Shown here one piece after another: positions 24,536 to 33,380 of a DNA stretch of 53,851 nt. Below the pieces are notes generated by a model. That model searched no databases, was not told where the DNA came from, and worked only from the letters and a program-made list of their open reading frames with translations. The stretch is from SIG78 sp045635745. Lineage in GTDB: Bacteria > Verrucomicrobiota > Lentisphaeria > Victivallales > Victivallaceae. Position numbers and translations under genes: made by a program. How positions within the stretch are numbered: position 1 is the stretch's first letter; every line of letters begins with the position of its first letter. The stretch is from the NCBI GenBank assembly GCA_045635745.1, contig JAZTWG010000057.1, positions 1 to 53,851 on the forward strand. Direction: 5' to 3'.

Positions 24536-24557
24536 TATCCGTTTGGCATGATATATT
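24530..24557 (+). promoter_or_regulatory. candidate pepF promoter sharing its -35 with metG
   Basis: TTGCAA (24530-24535), 16-base spacer, TATATT (24552-24557), 38 bases before the pepF ATG, which has a good AAGGAG site. Confidence 0.4.
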
Positions 24558-24594
24558 ACCAAAAAGTATGTTTTTTTAAATATAAGGAGCTTTT

Positions 24595-26394
24595 ATGAGT
24601 AAAAAAGAGTTGCCGGAACGCAAAGATATCCCCCTGGCTATGACATGGGACCTGACAGTTGTCTACCCCGATACCGAGGCCTGGGAAAGAGAATTTGCGG
24701 AATTAGATCTTTACGTTGAAAAATTCAATGCCTACCGCGGACGCCTGGCAGAAAGTGCCGCAGTGCTGCACGATGCCATCGCTGCGCTGGACAATATGGA
24801 GCGCCGGCTGGAAAAACTCTACACCTACGCTCATTTGAAGCACGACGAAGATACTGCCGAACCGCTGGCCAAAACGCTGGAAAACCGTGCCTCCGGCAAA
24901 GCGGCGGCGATTTCAGCAGAGTGTGCATGGTTTGAGCCGGAGCTGCTGGCGGTGGACGATGAAAAAATTTCTGCCATGCTTCAGGAGGAAGTCCTGCAGT
25001 TTTACAAGCCTTCCATTGAAGAACTGCTGCGGGCGAAAAAGCATACCTTGAGCGAAAAAGAAGAACGCATTCTGGGTGCGTTGTCCGATGTATTGTCGGC
25101 GCCGTCGGAAATCTATGAAAGTCTGACCGATGCAGATATGCGTTTCCCGGTCATCAGACGGGCAAACAAGGACAAAGTCGAACTCACTTGCGGCAACTAC
25201 ATAAAGTTTCTGGAAAGTCCTGAACGCAAAGTGCGCAAACGCGCTTTCAAAGCCATGTTCACCAGTTACAAAAATGTGGTCAACAGCTGCGCTTCCACCA
25301 TGGATGCCACCGTCAAAAAACATGTGGTTTCCGCCCGTTTGCGCAATTATGCAAGCGCGCTGGAAAAAGCGTTGTTTACCGATGAACTGCCGCGCGAACT
25401 TTACACCAATCTGATTGAAAGTGTGCACCGGCACATACCTGAATTGACCGCATATCTCAAGTTCCGCAGTAAAAAACTCAAGCTCAAAAACTTGAATATG
25501 TACGACCTTTACACGCCACTGACCAAACGCGCTGAACACGTTTACACCTACGAAGAAGCTCAAAATATGGTGCTCGAAGCTTTCAAAGTTATGGGCGAAG
25601 AATATGTGAGCGTGGTCAGACGCGCCTTTGATGAGCGTTGGGTGGATGTTATGGAATGCCGCAGAAAACGCTCCGGGGCCTACTCCAGCGGCTGCTACGA
25701 TACGCCGCCGTATCTGCTGCTCAATTTCAACGGCACTCTGAACGATGTTTTTACTTTGGCGCACGAGCTGGGGCACAGCATGCACAGCTATTTTTCGCAC
25801 AAAAATCAGGAATATCACTACGCAAGTTATCCGATATTTGCTGCTGAAATAGCTTCCACGACCAACGAGTTGCTGCTGCATGATTACCTGATGAAAAAAT
25901 ACGCCGCTGATCCGGCCATGCAAGCTGCGCTGCTGGTGCATCTTATTGACGAGATCCGGGCCTGCATTTACCGCCAGACCATGTTTGCGGAATTCGAGCT
26001 TGATATTCACGAACTGCGCGAAAAAGATGTGCCGCTGACCGCCGATTTGCTGTGCAGAAATTATTACAAACTCAACGACCGCTATTACGGTGGCGCGGTC
26101 AAAGCCGATGAACTTATCAAGTACGAATGGGCGCGGATACCGCACTTTTACTACAACTTTTATGTTTTCAAATACGCCACCGGACTTTCGGCGGCCATGA
26201 AGTTTGCCGCCAACATCCTTTCCGGAGACGAATCTTTGCGCGATAAATACTACACTTTCCTGAAAGCCGGCGACAGCCGCAATGTGCTGGATATTCTCCG
26301 CGATGCCGGGGTGGACTTCATCAATTCTCCGGTGGTGGACGATGCGCTTGAAGAATTCGGCAGACTGGTCAGAAAACTCAAAAAGGTATTGTAA
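24595..26394 (+). CDS. pepF: oligoendopeptidase F (M3B)
   Basis: 599 residues, the usual length. Cytoplasmic zinc peptidase that cuts peptides of about 7-17 residues. HELGHSMHS (H390, E391, H394) gives two zinc ligands and the base; the third ligand Glu lies in the AAEIASTTNE stretch about 24 residues on. N-terminal helical M3 prodomain, RRKRSGAYSSG and the late YYxY-type Tyr residues are all present. Two bases separate it from pncC. Confidence 0.95.
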   Translation: MSKKELPERKDIPLAMTWDLTVVYPDTEAWEREFAELDLYVEKFNAYRGRLAESAAVLHDAIAALDNMERRLEKLYTYAHLKHDEDTAEPLAKTLENRASGKAAAISAECAWFEPELLAVDDEKISAMLQEEVLQFYKPSIEELLRAKKHTLSEKEERILGALSDVLSAPSEIYESLTDADMRFPVIRRANKDKVELTCGNYIKFLESPERKVRKRAFKAMFTSYKNVVNSCASTMDATVKKHVVSARLRNYASALEKALFTDELPRELYTNLIESVHRHIPELTAYLKFRSKKLKLKNLNMYDLYTPLTKRAEHVYTYEEAQNMVLEAFKVMGEEYVSVVRRAFDERWVDVMECRRKRSGAYSSGCYDTPPYLLLNFNGTLNDVFTLAHELGHSMHSYFSHKNQEYHYASYPIFAAEIASTTNELLLHDYLMKKYAADPAMQAALLVHLIDEIRACIYRQTMFAEFELDIHELREKDVPLTADLLCRNYYKLNDRYYGGAVKADELIKYEWARIPHFYYNFYVFKYATGLSAAMKFAANILSGDESLRDKYYTFLKAGDSRNVLDILRDAGVDFINSPVVDDALEEFGRLVRKLKKVL

Positions 26395-26396
26395 TT

Positions 26397-26867
26397 ATGT
26401 ATGAAGAACTTTTGAGTTTGTTGAGCAAAAAATCCTGGCGTCTGGCGGCGGCTGAATCCTGTACCGGCGGTCTGGTCAGTGCTGCAATTACCGATATACC
26501 CGGTATTTCGCAGGTCTACGCCGGAAGCATCACCAGTTACGCCAATGAAGTCAAGGAAAATCTGCTTAAAGTGCCGCCGCAGGTATTGGCAAGTGCCGGG
26601 GCGGTCAGCGAAGAGTGTGCCGGATTTATGGCAGAAGGTGTTGCCGGAGCATTATCCTGCGAAGTGGCTGTATCGACTACCGGCATAGCGGGTCCCACGG
26701 GGGCGGTTCCCGGCAAACCGGTGGGAACGGTGTGCATCGGCTATTACATCCGGGGCAGGATCTTTACTGAAACCAACCACTTTCCCGGCAGCCGCAGCGA
26801 AGTGCGCGCCGCGGCGGTCCACCGGGCATTATCAAAACTCGCAGAACTGCTCGCAGAATACAAGTAA
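26397..26867 (+). CDS. pncC: nicotinamide-nucleotide amidase (CinA C-terminal domain)
   Basis: 156 residues, a single CinA_C domain. Deamidates nicotinamide mononucleotide in the NAD recycling pathway. AAAESCTGGLVSAAITDIPG (nucleophile Ser within SCTGG), GSITSYANEVKE and STTGIAGPTGAVPGKPVGTV are the expected motifs. There is no N-terminal MoeA-like domain, so it is the short PncC type. Co-transcribed with pepF. It converges on the next operon with a 25-base gap and no hairpin. Confidence 0.93.
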   Translation: MYEELLSLLSKKSWRLAAAESCTGGLVSAAITDIPGISQVYAGSITSYANEVKENLLKVPPQVLASAGAVSEECAGFMAEGVAGALSCEVAVSTTGIAGPTGAVPGKPVGTVCIGYYIRGRIFTETNHFPGSRSEVRAAAVHRALSKLAELLAEYK

Positions 26868-26892
26868 TTTGTGTTAATGTAAAGAAAACAGA

Positions 26893-27576
26893 TTACCGGT
26901 TTGCGTAAACGATTTTTACATCGTCAATAGCAAAGTTTGTCCAGTATTTGCTGTTCATATAGCTTTTGCCCGACAGATACTGTTTGGCGGCATCGTAGTT
27001 CAAATACGATTCTCCGGCACCGGTCTGGTCGTTGAGGCATACAATGATGCTGTTGGCGGAAAAGCCGTTGAATTTCAGCGGCACATTATCCTTTTGCATA
27101 ACAGTTTTGCCGGCGGCATTGGCAAGCGATACACTGACGGAATTGCTTTCGGCATGATATTTTATGGTAATCAGCAACGGCTCAATTTTGACTCCGGCAA
27201 GCGGTTTTATTAGGGGGGTGCAGTTGCGGCCGGAACCGAAAAAGAGCTGTGAGCGGTTTTTGTCGCCCAGACGCAATTTTACATTAACTTGTTGAGCCGT
27301 CAGTTTGTCATTGCCGATGCCCACCGCAACTCCGGCATACGCCTTGAAACGCAACGGAATGAGTTTGCACTCAAAAGTAAAATCCTTACCGGCAGTTTCC
27401 GGAATGGCAATAAAGTATTCAGCCAAATCATTTTTCTTTTTGGCATTGGTGGTAACACGCTTGACATCGATTTTTTCGGGAGCAATGGAAAAATCCATAT
27501 CCACACACCGTTCCGCCGCCGTAATTCCGGCGGCAGAGGCAGCAAACAAACTTGCAATAATGATTTTTTTCAACAT
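26893..27576 (-). CDS. exported protein of unknown function, beta-rich
   Basis: 227 residues. Signal peptide 1-21 (AAGITAA end). The mature part is a series of short beta strands with a pattern like a concanavalin-type jelly roll (FTFECKLIPLRFKAYAGVAV; final NFAIDDVKIVYA, the typical last strand of such domains). It could bind a sugar or be a minor structural partner of the two preceding exported proteins. I do not recognise a family. Last gene of the GntR-led operon (12 bases after the previous gene). Confidence 0.55.
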   Translation of the reverse strand: MLKKIIIASLFAASAAGITAAERCVDMDFSIAPEKIDVKRVTTNAKKKNDLAEYFIAIPETAGKDFTFECKLIPLRFKAYAGVAVGIGNDKLTAQQVNVKLRLGDKNRSQLFFGSGRNCTPLIKPLAGVKIEPLLITIKYHAESNSVSVSLANAAGKTVMQKDNVPLKFNGFSANSIIVCLNDQTGAGESYLNYDAAKQYLSGKSYMNSKYWTNFAIDDVKIVYANR

Positions 27577-27588
27577 AACTTTATACCT

Positions 27589-29232
27589 TTACTGTTCAAG
27601 AAAATATTTTCTGCACATTTCATCGACTTGCTTGAGGAAAGAAGTATCCGCTTCGCTTGAATAAAATGCGATCCCCGGCGACATGGGCAATACTTCACGC
27701 ACCAGCTTGATCTGTTCTTCAATAAATTTGGCATGTTTATCCGGCGAACCGCCCCAGCCGAGATAATTGCGGTGGGTGCCCAAGCCTATAAGCATATATT
27801 GAGCCACTCCGGTCTGACGCAACTTTTCCAACCGGGAGCGCAAACTTTTCAACGCCTTCTGCTGTTCTTCAGGAGAACCGTCTTTATAATAGATTTCCGG
27901 CATTATCAAATCGATTTTCCGCTCTTTGAGTGCCTGAATGACCTCTTTCTGCGGACTGTACCCGATGTGCCAGACCGCACTCAAGAGTTCCGGGTGGCGG
28001 CTTTCCAGATCAATGATCGCCGGCAGAAAACGCGTGGCTTTCAGTCGGCCGCCGATTTCGTCGAGCTGCATACCAACGGCACCAGCAGCTTTTATGCGTT
28101 TGTAGTAATCTTCGCCGCTTTTGTCGGTGGTTCTGGAAGCAGTGCTCAAGTTTTTGCCGCCCCGCCGGATAAACTCTTCCCGGTCATTTTCATGCACCGA
28201 GGCATAATTGGCGTATTCCAAATCCATAACATTGCCGCCGTACCACATTACATAAAACGGTTTGAGTGTGGTGTAAAGCGGAAGTTTAAGTACATTATTG
28301 ACGGTATTGACATCGTTGGCGGATTTTATTACCAGCTCAAGCATGACTTTGCCCGCTTTTTCCGGGGTGTAATTTACGCTGACAACTTCCTGCTCTCCGG
28401 CGGCAATGTTGATACTCTTCTGCAAAAGCTCCTGCACCGAACCGGCTTTATTGGTTACTTTGATTGCAATAACCGCATTGCCGGAAGCACCGCCATTGTT
28501 GCTTACGGTAAAACTCAAAACCGATTTTTTACCGACAGTCATGTAGCGGTCGCTCAAGCGGACATCTTTGTTTTGCGAAACCAGTGCGGAACCATTGATG
28601 CTGAAATCGGGCCGGCTGCCGCAGTAAAGCCAGCGTGACGGCATAAGATAATTACCGGCACGGTCGGCAGCAGTCAACGCCACATAGCCCTGCGAAAGAT
28701 CATCCGGCAGGGCAAGTGCTTGCAAACTCTTTGCCGCCGCTCCGGCAACAGTTTTGACCGGCTTGCCGGGGGCTTCACAAGTTAAGAGCAGGATTTTTTC
28801 CACATCTTCTGTCGGCACAGCAAGCAGTTTCAATGCGGCTTTTTTCCCTTCACGCTCCAGCTTGCAGCTTATTGCCGGCGGCGGGGTGCGGTCAAATTCC
28901 ATGACCGTCTGTTCGGCGGATAATTTTCCGGCAACTTTCCGGTAAGGTGTAAGTTCTGCGATCCGGTAATAATGCTTACCGCTGTTGCGGGCGGTTATAA
29001 TACCCTGTTTACTGCCGGACTGGAAAATATACTTTTCGGCAAAAAAGAGTTCATCGCCTTCCAGTTTGCGGTCACTGCGGTAAACAACAACGCCGTTTTT
29101 GGGGTCAATCCCACTCCATTGCACCGTTGTTCTGCCGCTCTCTTTATCGTGCGACAAACCGGTGATTTCCGCTCCGGCAGTTAAAAACGGCAAACTTATT
29201 GCCAACAAAAATAGTGCTTTTGCACAATACAT
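27589..29232 (-). CDS. exported protein: CARDB-like domain plus TIM-barrel-like core
   Basis: 547 residues. Signal peptide about 1-20. Fibronectin-like N-terminal part (about 22-115). CARDB-type Ig-like domain (about 208-320, AGEQEVVSVNYTPEKAGK). The C-terminal ~220 residues form a TIM-barrel-like core with LDEIGG (390-395), MPEIYY (444-449) and IAFYSSEAD (521-529). These three motifs also occur, in the same order, in the next-door protein 29245-30816. The Asp/Glu pairs could be the catalytic residues of a glycoside hydrolase. I cannot name a family. Confidence 0.6.
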   Translation of the reverse strand: MYCAKALFLLAISLPFLTAGAEITGLSHDKESGRTTVQWSGIDPKNGVVVYRSDRKLEGDELFFAEKYIFQSGSKQGIITARNSGKHYYRIAELTPYRKVAGKLSAEQTVMEFDRTPPPAISCKLEREGKKAALKLLAVPTEDVEKILLLTCEAPGKPVKTVAGAAAKSLQALALPDDLSQGYVALTAADRAGNYLMPSRWLYCGSRPDFSINGSALVSQNKDVRLSDRYMTVGKKSVLSFTVSNNGGASGNAVIAIKVTNKAGSVQELLQKSINIAAGEQEVVSVNYTPEKAGKVMLELVIKSANDVNTVNNVLKLPLYTTLKPFYVMWYGGNVMDLEYANYASVHENDREEFIRRGGKNLSTASRTTDKSGEDYYKRIKAAGAVGMQLDEIGGRLKATRFLPAIIDLESRHPELLSAVWHIGYSPQKEVIQALKERKIDLIMPEIYYKDGSPEEQQKALKSLRSRLEKLRQTGVAQYMLIGLGTHRNYLGWGGSPDKHAKFIEEQIKLVREVLPMSPGIAFYSSEADTSFLKQVDEMCRKYFLEQ

Positions 29233-29244
29233 GCTTCACCCCTT

Positions 29245-30816
29245 TTACCGGACAAACAGAGTGCGTTCCAGCGAACCGTTGATCACTTCGGTATCAGCGG
29301 GAGCTGCCAGTTCAAAGACTATGCGGTGATTGCCTGATATCTTGGGTGCAAAGTCAAAGGTCAGGGTACGGCGGCCGAGGTTGATAACTTTCAAACCGGG
29401 TGATTTGCCGAGAGCCTTGCGATTGGTCACCAGATATTTGTTGCCGCCTTCGCTGTGTTCGATGACCGGCTCTTTGCTGTCAGGCAACGCCGCCTGTTTC
29501 AAGCCCACACCAATACCGGGGAGCCTGACTTCGCCGACCAGCGAGCGTTTTCCGGCGGGATCGACTGCAAACGCCTTGACCGAAAACGGCTTGTAAAGCT
29601 GCATACCGCCAATGTTTGCCACTTCGCAGATAAGTTTGACCTTGCTCTTGGCTTTCGGAGTGTAAACATCGGCAAAAGCGTTGTTCAAATGCAGAACCGG
29701 CTTGACATAATAGCGTTCCAGCAGTTCGTTCTGCAAGGTGTAAGGTATATATTTTTCGGAATACGCCTGATCGCCGTTGCTGCTCCAGAGAGCCAGTCCG
29801 CCCATTTCCGGAGCGGTTTTCTTGAGGTAGCGGATATAGCCTTCCAGTTTGGGTACAAAAGGTTCTTCGATCACGCCGAAGCAGTTGTTCAATCCCAGCA
29901 GAATGATACCGCAGCCTTTTTTGAATGTGGCAGCCGTGGCATCGACCTTGTAGCCGCGCTCAAAAAGCATATCAGTTTCGCGCAGAACATTGATGCGGGC
30001 ATCCAGATATTTTTCAAAACTGAACGTACCGAAAACAGCACTGGTGCAGTCCGGATAGACTTCCGGACAGAGAATGATATTGTTGCTCTTGCAAACCGCC
30101 GACTGTTCGCGCAAAGTCGTTCCGGCGTTGGCTACCATAATGATCGTATCGGGGAAAAGTTTCCGCATTTTCTGCAAAGCCACACTGAAAATACGGTTCT
30201 TTTCCAAACCGGCATAGTTGGGATAAAGCCCGAGTTCATCGATCCAGATACCGTCAGCGCCGTTATCCAGACCTTTGCGCCACTTGGCGATCATCTTTTC
30301 AACCATTTTATTTTCCGGTATTTTAAGACTGATCTGAGAGGCACGGAATGATACAAATGCCAGCGGAGTTATGCCGTAACTGCGGTATTCAGCATATTTT
30401 TCCGGAGTACCGCCTACTACGATAGCACACGAACCCAACACCGGAACTTTTGCCAGTTCCTGCGGGGTCTTGGGTACTACCCAGCCGTAAAAATACATCT
30501 TGCGCCAAACGGCAGGAACTTCCCGCACGGCAGAAATATCCGTTCCGGAGAGTTCGAGTTTGTAATAACCGGTAGTCTTGGCTTTCCAGGTAAAAAACGC
30601 TTTGCCGCTTTCCAGAGTTACATCGTGTTTTTCCACTTTGCCACATGGCGAAGTGATCGAAAGAACTGCTTTTCTGCTGCCTTCAAACTTATCCGGCACA
30701 ATAAGTTTGGATTCTATATCCTGCGTGGCAGGATAAGGGTAAACGCTCAAAGTTGCCGCCGATGCGATCGAAGCGCCCAGCAGACTCAATACAGTAAAAA
30801 CTGCAATACGGGACAT
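29245..30816 (-). CDS. exported protein with TIM-barrel-like core, possible glycosidase
   Basis: 523 residues. Signal peptide about 1-21. Short Ig-like N-terminal part (22-105). The core contains GADGIWIDELGLY (187-199; Asp193/Glu194), ILCPEVYPD (248-256) and LALWSSNGD (341-349), matching the motif order in 27589-29232. A beta-domain tail (about 375-523) follows. The pattern 'DGIWIDELG' at a strand end is typical of glycosidase barrels, but no known family is obvious. 28 bases after the pseudopilin-like gene and 12 before its relative. Confidence 0.6.
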   Translation of the reverse strand: MSRIAVFTVLSLLGASIASAATLSVYPYPATQDIESKLIVPDKFEGSRKAVLSITSPCGKVEKHDVTLESGKAFFTWKAKTTGYYKLELSGTDISAVREVPAVWRKMYFYGWVVPKTPQELAKVPVLGSCAIVVGGTPEKYAEYRSYGITPLAFVSFRASQISLKIPENKMVEKMIAKWRKGLDNGADGIWIDELGLYPNYAGLEKNRIFSVALQKMRKLFPDTIIMVANAGTTLREQSAVCKSNNIILCPEVYPDCTSAVFGTFSFEKYLDARINVLRETDMLFERGYKVDATAATFKKGCGIILLGLNNCFGVIEEPFVPKLEGYIRYLKKTAPEMGGLALWSSNGDQAYSEKYIPYTLQNELLERYYVKPVLHLNNAFADVYTPKAKSKVKLICEVANIGGMQLYKPFSVKAFAVDPAGKRSLVGEVRLPGIGVGLKQAALPDSKEPVIEHSEGGNKYLVTNRKALGKSPGLKVINLGRRTLTFDFAPKISGNHRIVFELAAPADTEVINGSLERTLFVR

Positions 30817-30844
30817 TGTTTTCTCCTTTTATTATGAATATTTT

Positions 30845-31546
30845 TTATAAACTTGTAGCTGCTTTTTTATTGGGCTGGAAGTAGTCGCGAGGATCTTCGC
30901 CGCTGGAAAATTTGCTGTAAGGCACATGGCTTATGTGCATATCGCCAAACATGTAGTTACCGCCTTCGCGATGACACTTTGCCAGGCATTTTCCAGTTGG
31001 TGATTTATCGATCGCGCGGCGGTAATAGTGGTAGCCGTTGGACTTGTCACTGCCGGTCCAGAGATGGGCGGCATCACAGAATACAACCGTGTTGGGGTTG
31101 ACTTTTTCCAGCATATAGATCGAATAATAATTGAAAGAACGGTTGAAGCCGTAACTGCTGGCTGGGTAGTAGCTTCGCGGAGCGCTCATATCAAAGCGGA
31201 TTTCGTTATCGCTGCCGCAAGTGAAGACCCGCGTATCCTTGGTCAGCAGATCCGGATAAAGATTTCGAAACAATATGACCCAGCGTTCTTCATTAGATGT
31301 GGCACGCAACAGATAACCCGAAAAATCATCGGCATACATTTGGGTAAATTGCCCGATCTGCCGCAGATTATTGACACAGTTGGTCTCTTTGGCACTCGCC
31401 CGAGCCGCCGACAACGCCGGCAACAGCATTGCCGCCAAGATAGCGATGATAGCAATTACCACGAGCAGTTCAATAAGAGTAAAGCGTAATATAAGTTTTA
31501 CTCCCCGGCGGGCATTTCTGCCGGGACTCTGATTGATTTTTAACAT
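30845..31546 (-). CDS. type II pseudopilin-like protein
   Basis: 233 residues. A class III signal peptide: basic head (to about Arg21), then FTLIELLVVIAIIAILAAML, the hydrophobic pilin helix cut by prepilin peptidase before the Phe, with Glu at position 5. The rest is a globular domain with GDMHISHVPYSKF, close to the H-x9-DG tail typical of Lentisphaerota/Planctomycetota proteins of this kind. Such proteins are very numerous in these genomes and are often found beside sugar-degrading enzymes. AAGGAGG precedes the ATG; its start overlaps the end of the GntR gene by seven bases. Confidence 0.85.
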   Translation of the reverse strand: MLKINQSPGRNARRGVKLILRFTLIELLVVIAIIAILAAMLLPALSAARASAKETNCVNNLRQIGQFTQMYADDFSGYLLRATSNEERWVILFRNLYPDLLTKDTRVFTCGSDNEIRFDMSAPRSYYPASSYGFNRSFNYYSIYMLEKVNPNTVVFCDAAHLWTGSDKSNGYHYYRRAIDKSPTGKCLAKCHREGGNYMFGDMHISHVPYSKFSSGEDPRDYFQPNKKAATSL

Positions 31547-32553
31547 ACATCCTCCTTATTTTTGCCTATTTTATTCTCTTTTTGCAGCATAAGTTTTTTC
31601 CACGCCATCTCTCCCAGATGGCGGAATAACGCATTATTTTTTGAACCGAAATATTCGCAGTTTGAAAAACCGAATTCAGACCATTTTATATCGCAGTAAA
31701 CCATTACCGACGGATAAGACTTTTGTAAAAACTGTAATGTATCAAACATCTGTCTGTCGCCCAACGGCAATTCAAAACACAATATACAGTCGGGGTGATC
31801 ACCGTTACCGGCAAACCAGTATGCAAGATTGTCTTTTAATTTGCGGGTAAAAAATTCTATTGAGGGCGAATAATTTTTTATCCCGTAATAATTGCACACA
31901 TCGCTCCAGCAATCCATATATTCCTGTGCCAAAGCGTTGCTGTACGACTGGGCACAGGCAACTGCCGGACGGCAAAAGCCTTTCTGCAATTTTGCCCCCG
32001 CTGTTTTGAACATCTTTTTTTTCCAGTCCATCCAGACCGAGTGTTCATTTTTACCCGGCAGATAATTTGTGCATACATACGGCACTTGCATTTTTTCAAA
32101 GCCGTACTTCTGCAGACGGTAACCGGTGCTGTAAATAAACACTATACCGCCGCAGAAATCCTGATTGTAAAAATCTATCCAACTTTTGAAATTATTCCGG
32201 TTCAGCTTCAGCAACACTACTTCGTACCCTGCGGCTTTTGCGGCGGTACAGATTTCGGCTTTCAGCGGGTCTTCCTTCAGCGAGAGCTGATCCTTTTGCG
32301 GTGCGGCGATCACTATTACTTGAGAACCATTATCCGACAACCCATGCCCGGTAATAAAGCTCCCGCGCGGAGTCGGACGGAAAACGCCACGTTCTTTGAG
32401 CATCGCCAAGGCTTTATAAACCGTCCGGGTGGAAACTTTGAATTCAAGCGCCAATTCCCGGTGGGCAGGCAATCTACCGCCGACAGTATATACTCTGTCA
32501 GCAATTCTGCGGCAGATTTCATCAGCAATTTGATTATACAGCTTGTGCGACAC
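31540..32553 (-). CDS. GntR-type regulator with LacI-like sensor domain
   Basis: 337 residues. GntR winged helix at 1-70 (LYNQIADEICRRI, GGRLPAHRELALEFKVSTRTVYKAL, GVFRPTPRGSFIT) followed by a periplasmic-binding-protein-like sensor (about 80-330) as in sugar-responsive regulators. An ATG at 32682 opens the same frame, but a perfect GGAGG sits five bases before the GTG at 32553, and a -35/-10 pair lies inside the longer reading, so GTG is the start. It heads a five-gene operon of exported proteins and probably controls it. The sugar is unknown. Confidence 0.87.
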   Translation of the reverse strand: MSHKLYNQIADEICRRIADRVYTVGGRLPAHRELALEFKVSTRTVYKALAMLKERGVFRPTPRGSFITGHGLSDNGSQVIVIAAPQKDQLSLKEDPLKAEICTAAKAAGYEVVLLKLNRNNFKSWIDFYNQDFCGGIVFIYSTGYRLQKYGFEKMQVPYVCTNYLPGKNEHSVWMDWKKKMFKTAGAKLQKGFCRPAVACAQSYSNALAQEYMDCWSDVCNYYGIKNYSPSIEFFTRKLKDNLAYWFAGNGDHPDCILCFELPLGDRQMFDTLQFLQKSYPSVMVYCDIKWSEFGFSNCEYFGSKNNALFRHLGEMAWKKLMLQKENKIGKNKEDVC

Positions 32554-32571
32554 TTTTTCCTCCACTGACAG

Positions 32572-32600
32572 AATATACAACAAAGAAATTTCTTTTTCAA
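32572..32600 (-). promoter_or_regulatory. promoter of the GntR operon with palindromic operator
   Basis: Minus-strand TTGAAA (32595-32600), 17-base spacer, TATATT (32572-32577). The spacer holds a perfect 14-bp palindrome AAAGAAATTTCTTT (32582-32595). A repressor bound there would block RNA polymerase, which fits autoregulation by the GntR protein. Best promoter in the window together with lptF's. Confidence 0.6.
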
Positions 32601-32862
32601 TACTTCGCATTTGTTTTTTTAAAAAAACAGACATCTCAAGGTAAGGCACTGATTTTATACGGCTTGTACGCCGATATGCCAATATGTGCTTCTTCGGTTG
32701 ATCTCTTATTCATCCGGATAAGAGCGGTTTTATTACACCCAAAGTCCGGCTTGGCCATTAAACGATACACTTTTGCGTGATGCAACTTTTCGAAATCCAA
32801 ACTTGTCTTGTGCGACGGCGAAAAATAAAATGAAAAATGTTTAAGTTTTTGAGTTTGTCAAC
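32601..32862. other. gene-free divergent region with small hairpins
   Basis: Between the GntR promoter and the yajC promoter. It holds hairpins CTCTTAT/ATAAGAG (32703-32709 with 32718-32724, followed by CGGTTTTATT), CGGC/GCCG near 32660-32674 and TTGC/GCAA near 32775-32785. Nothing identifies it as a known RNA, and no gene is supported. Confidence 0.3.
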
Positions 32863-32891
32863 TTGCGAAAATCAGTTTTAAGGTGTATAGT
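32863..32891 (+). promoter_or_regulatory. candidate yajC-secDF promoter
   Basis: TTGCGA (32863-32868), 17-base spacer, TATAGT (32886-32891), about 60 bases before the yajC ATG, which follows a CAGGAG site. Confidence 0.4.
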
Positions 32892-32952
32892 TCCTTTTGT
32901 ATATTTGTATATAAGTCCAAGTAAAAAATAAATTAAAAAACAGGAGAAAAAA

Positions 32953-33303
32953 ATGCTTGATCAGATCTTGATTGCAACCGCCAATGCCGCCCAGTCCGGA
33001 GCCGCCGCCCAACAGCAGCCCGGCATGATGAGTTTTCTGGTGCCTCTGCTGGTGGTCATTGTGGTAATGACCTTTATCTCTGGCCGCAGCCAGCGCAAAC
33101 AGCGCGAAAAGCAGCAGAAAATGTACGACAGCATCGTCAAAGGCACCAAAGTCCGCACTATCGGTGGTTTTACCGGCAAAGTGGTGGAAGTCGGCGCCGA
33201 AACTTTTATGATCGAACTGGCCGACAAGATGCCGCCGGTGGAAATTGTCAAAAACGCTGTGGCAGCTGTGATCGATGAAAAAGCTGCTGAAGAAAAGAAA
33301 TAA
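32953..33303 (+). CDS. yajC: preprotein translocase subunit YajC
   Basis: 116 residues. Short exported N-terminus, one membrane helix (about 26-43) then the typical cytoplasmic part with RSQRKQREKQQKM and VKGTKVRTIGGFTGKVVEV. YajC joins SecDF in the accessory complex of the Sec channel. Followed after 77 bases by secDF; a hairpin lies between. Confidence 0.94.
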   Translation: MLDQILIATANAAQSGAAAQQQPGMMSFLVPLLVVIVVMTFISGRSQRKQREKQQKMYDSIVKGTKVRTIGGFTGKVVEVGAETFMIELADKMPPVEIVKNAVAAVIDEKAAEEKK

Positions 33304-33317
33304 TTAAAACTCCGTCG

Positions 33318-33346
33318 GCCGGGAACCTGAAAGTGAGGTTTCCGGC
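33318..33346 (+). other. hairpin between yajC and secDF
   Basis: GCCGGGAACCT (33318-33328) pairs with AGGTTTCCGGC (33336-33346), one G-U pair, loop of seven. There is no T-run next to it, so it may be an RNA-processing or stability element, lowering secDF expression relative to yajC rather than ending the transcript. Confidence 0.45.
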
Positions 33347-33380
33347 TTTCGGTGTATAAACCAAGAAAGTTTTTTTAGTT

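Noticed and set aside
22405..24579. 724-codon plus-strand open frame
   Set aside because: Antisense to metG, whose motifs are unmistakable.
32554..32682. longer N-terminus for the GntR regulator
   Set aside because: The extension contains the promoter and ribosome site and has no homology to winged-helix starts.
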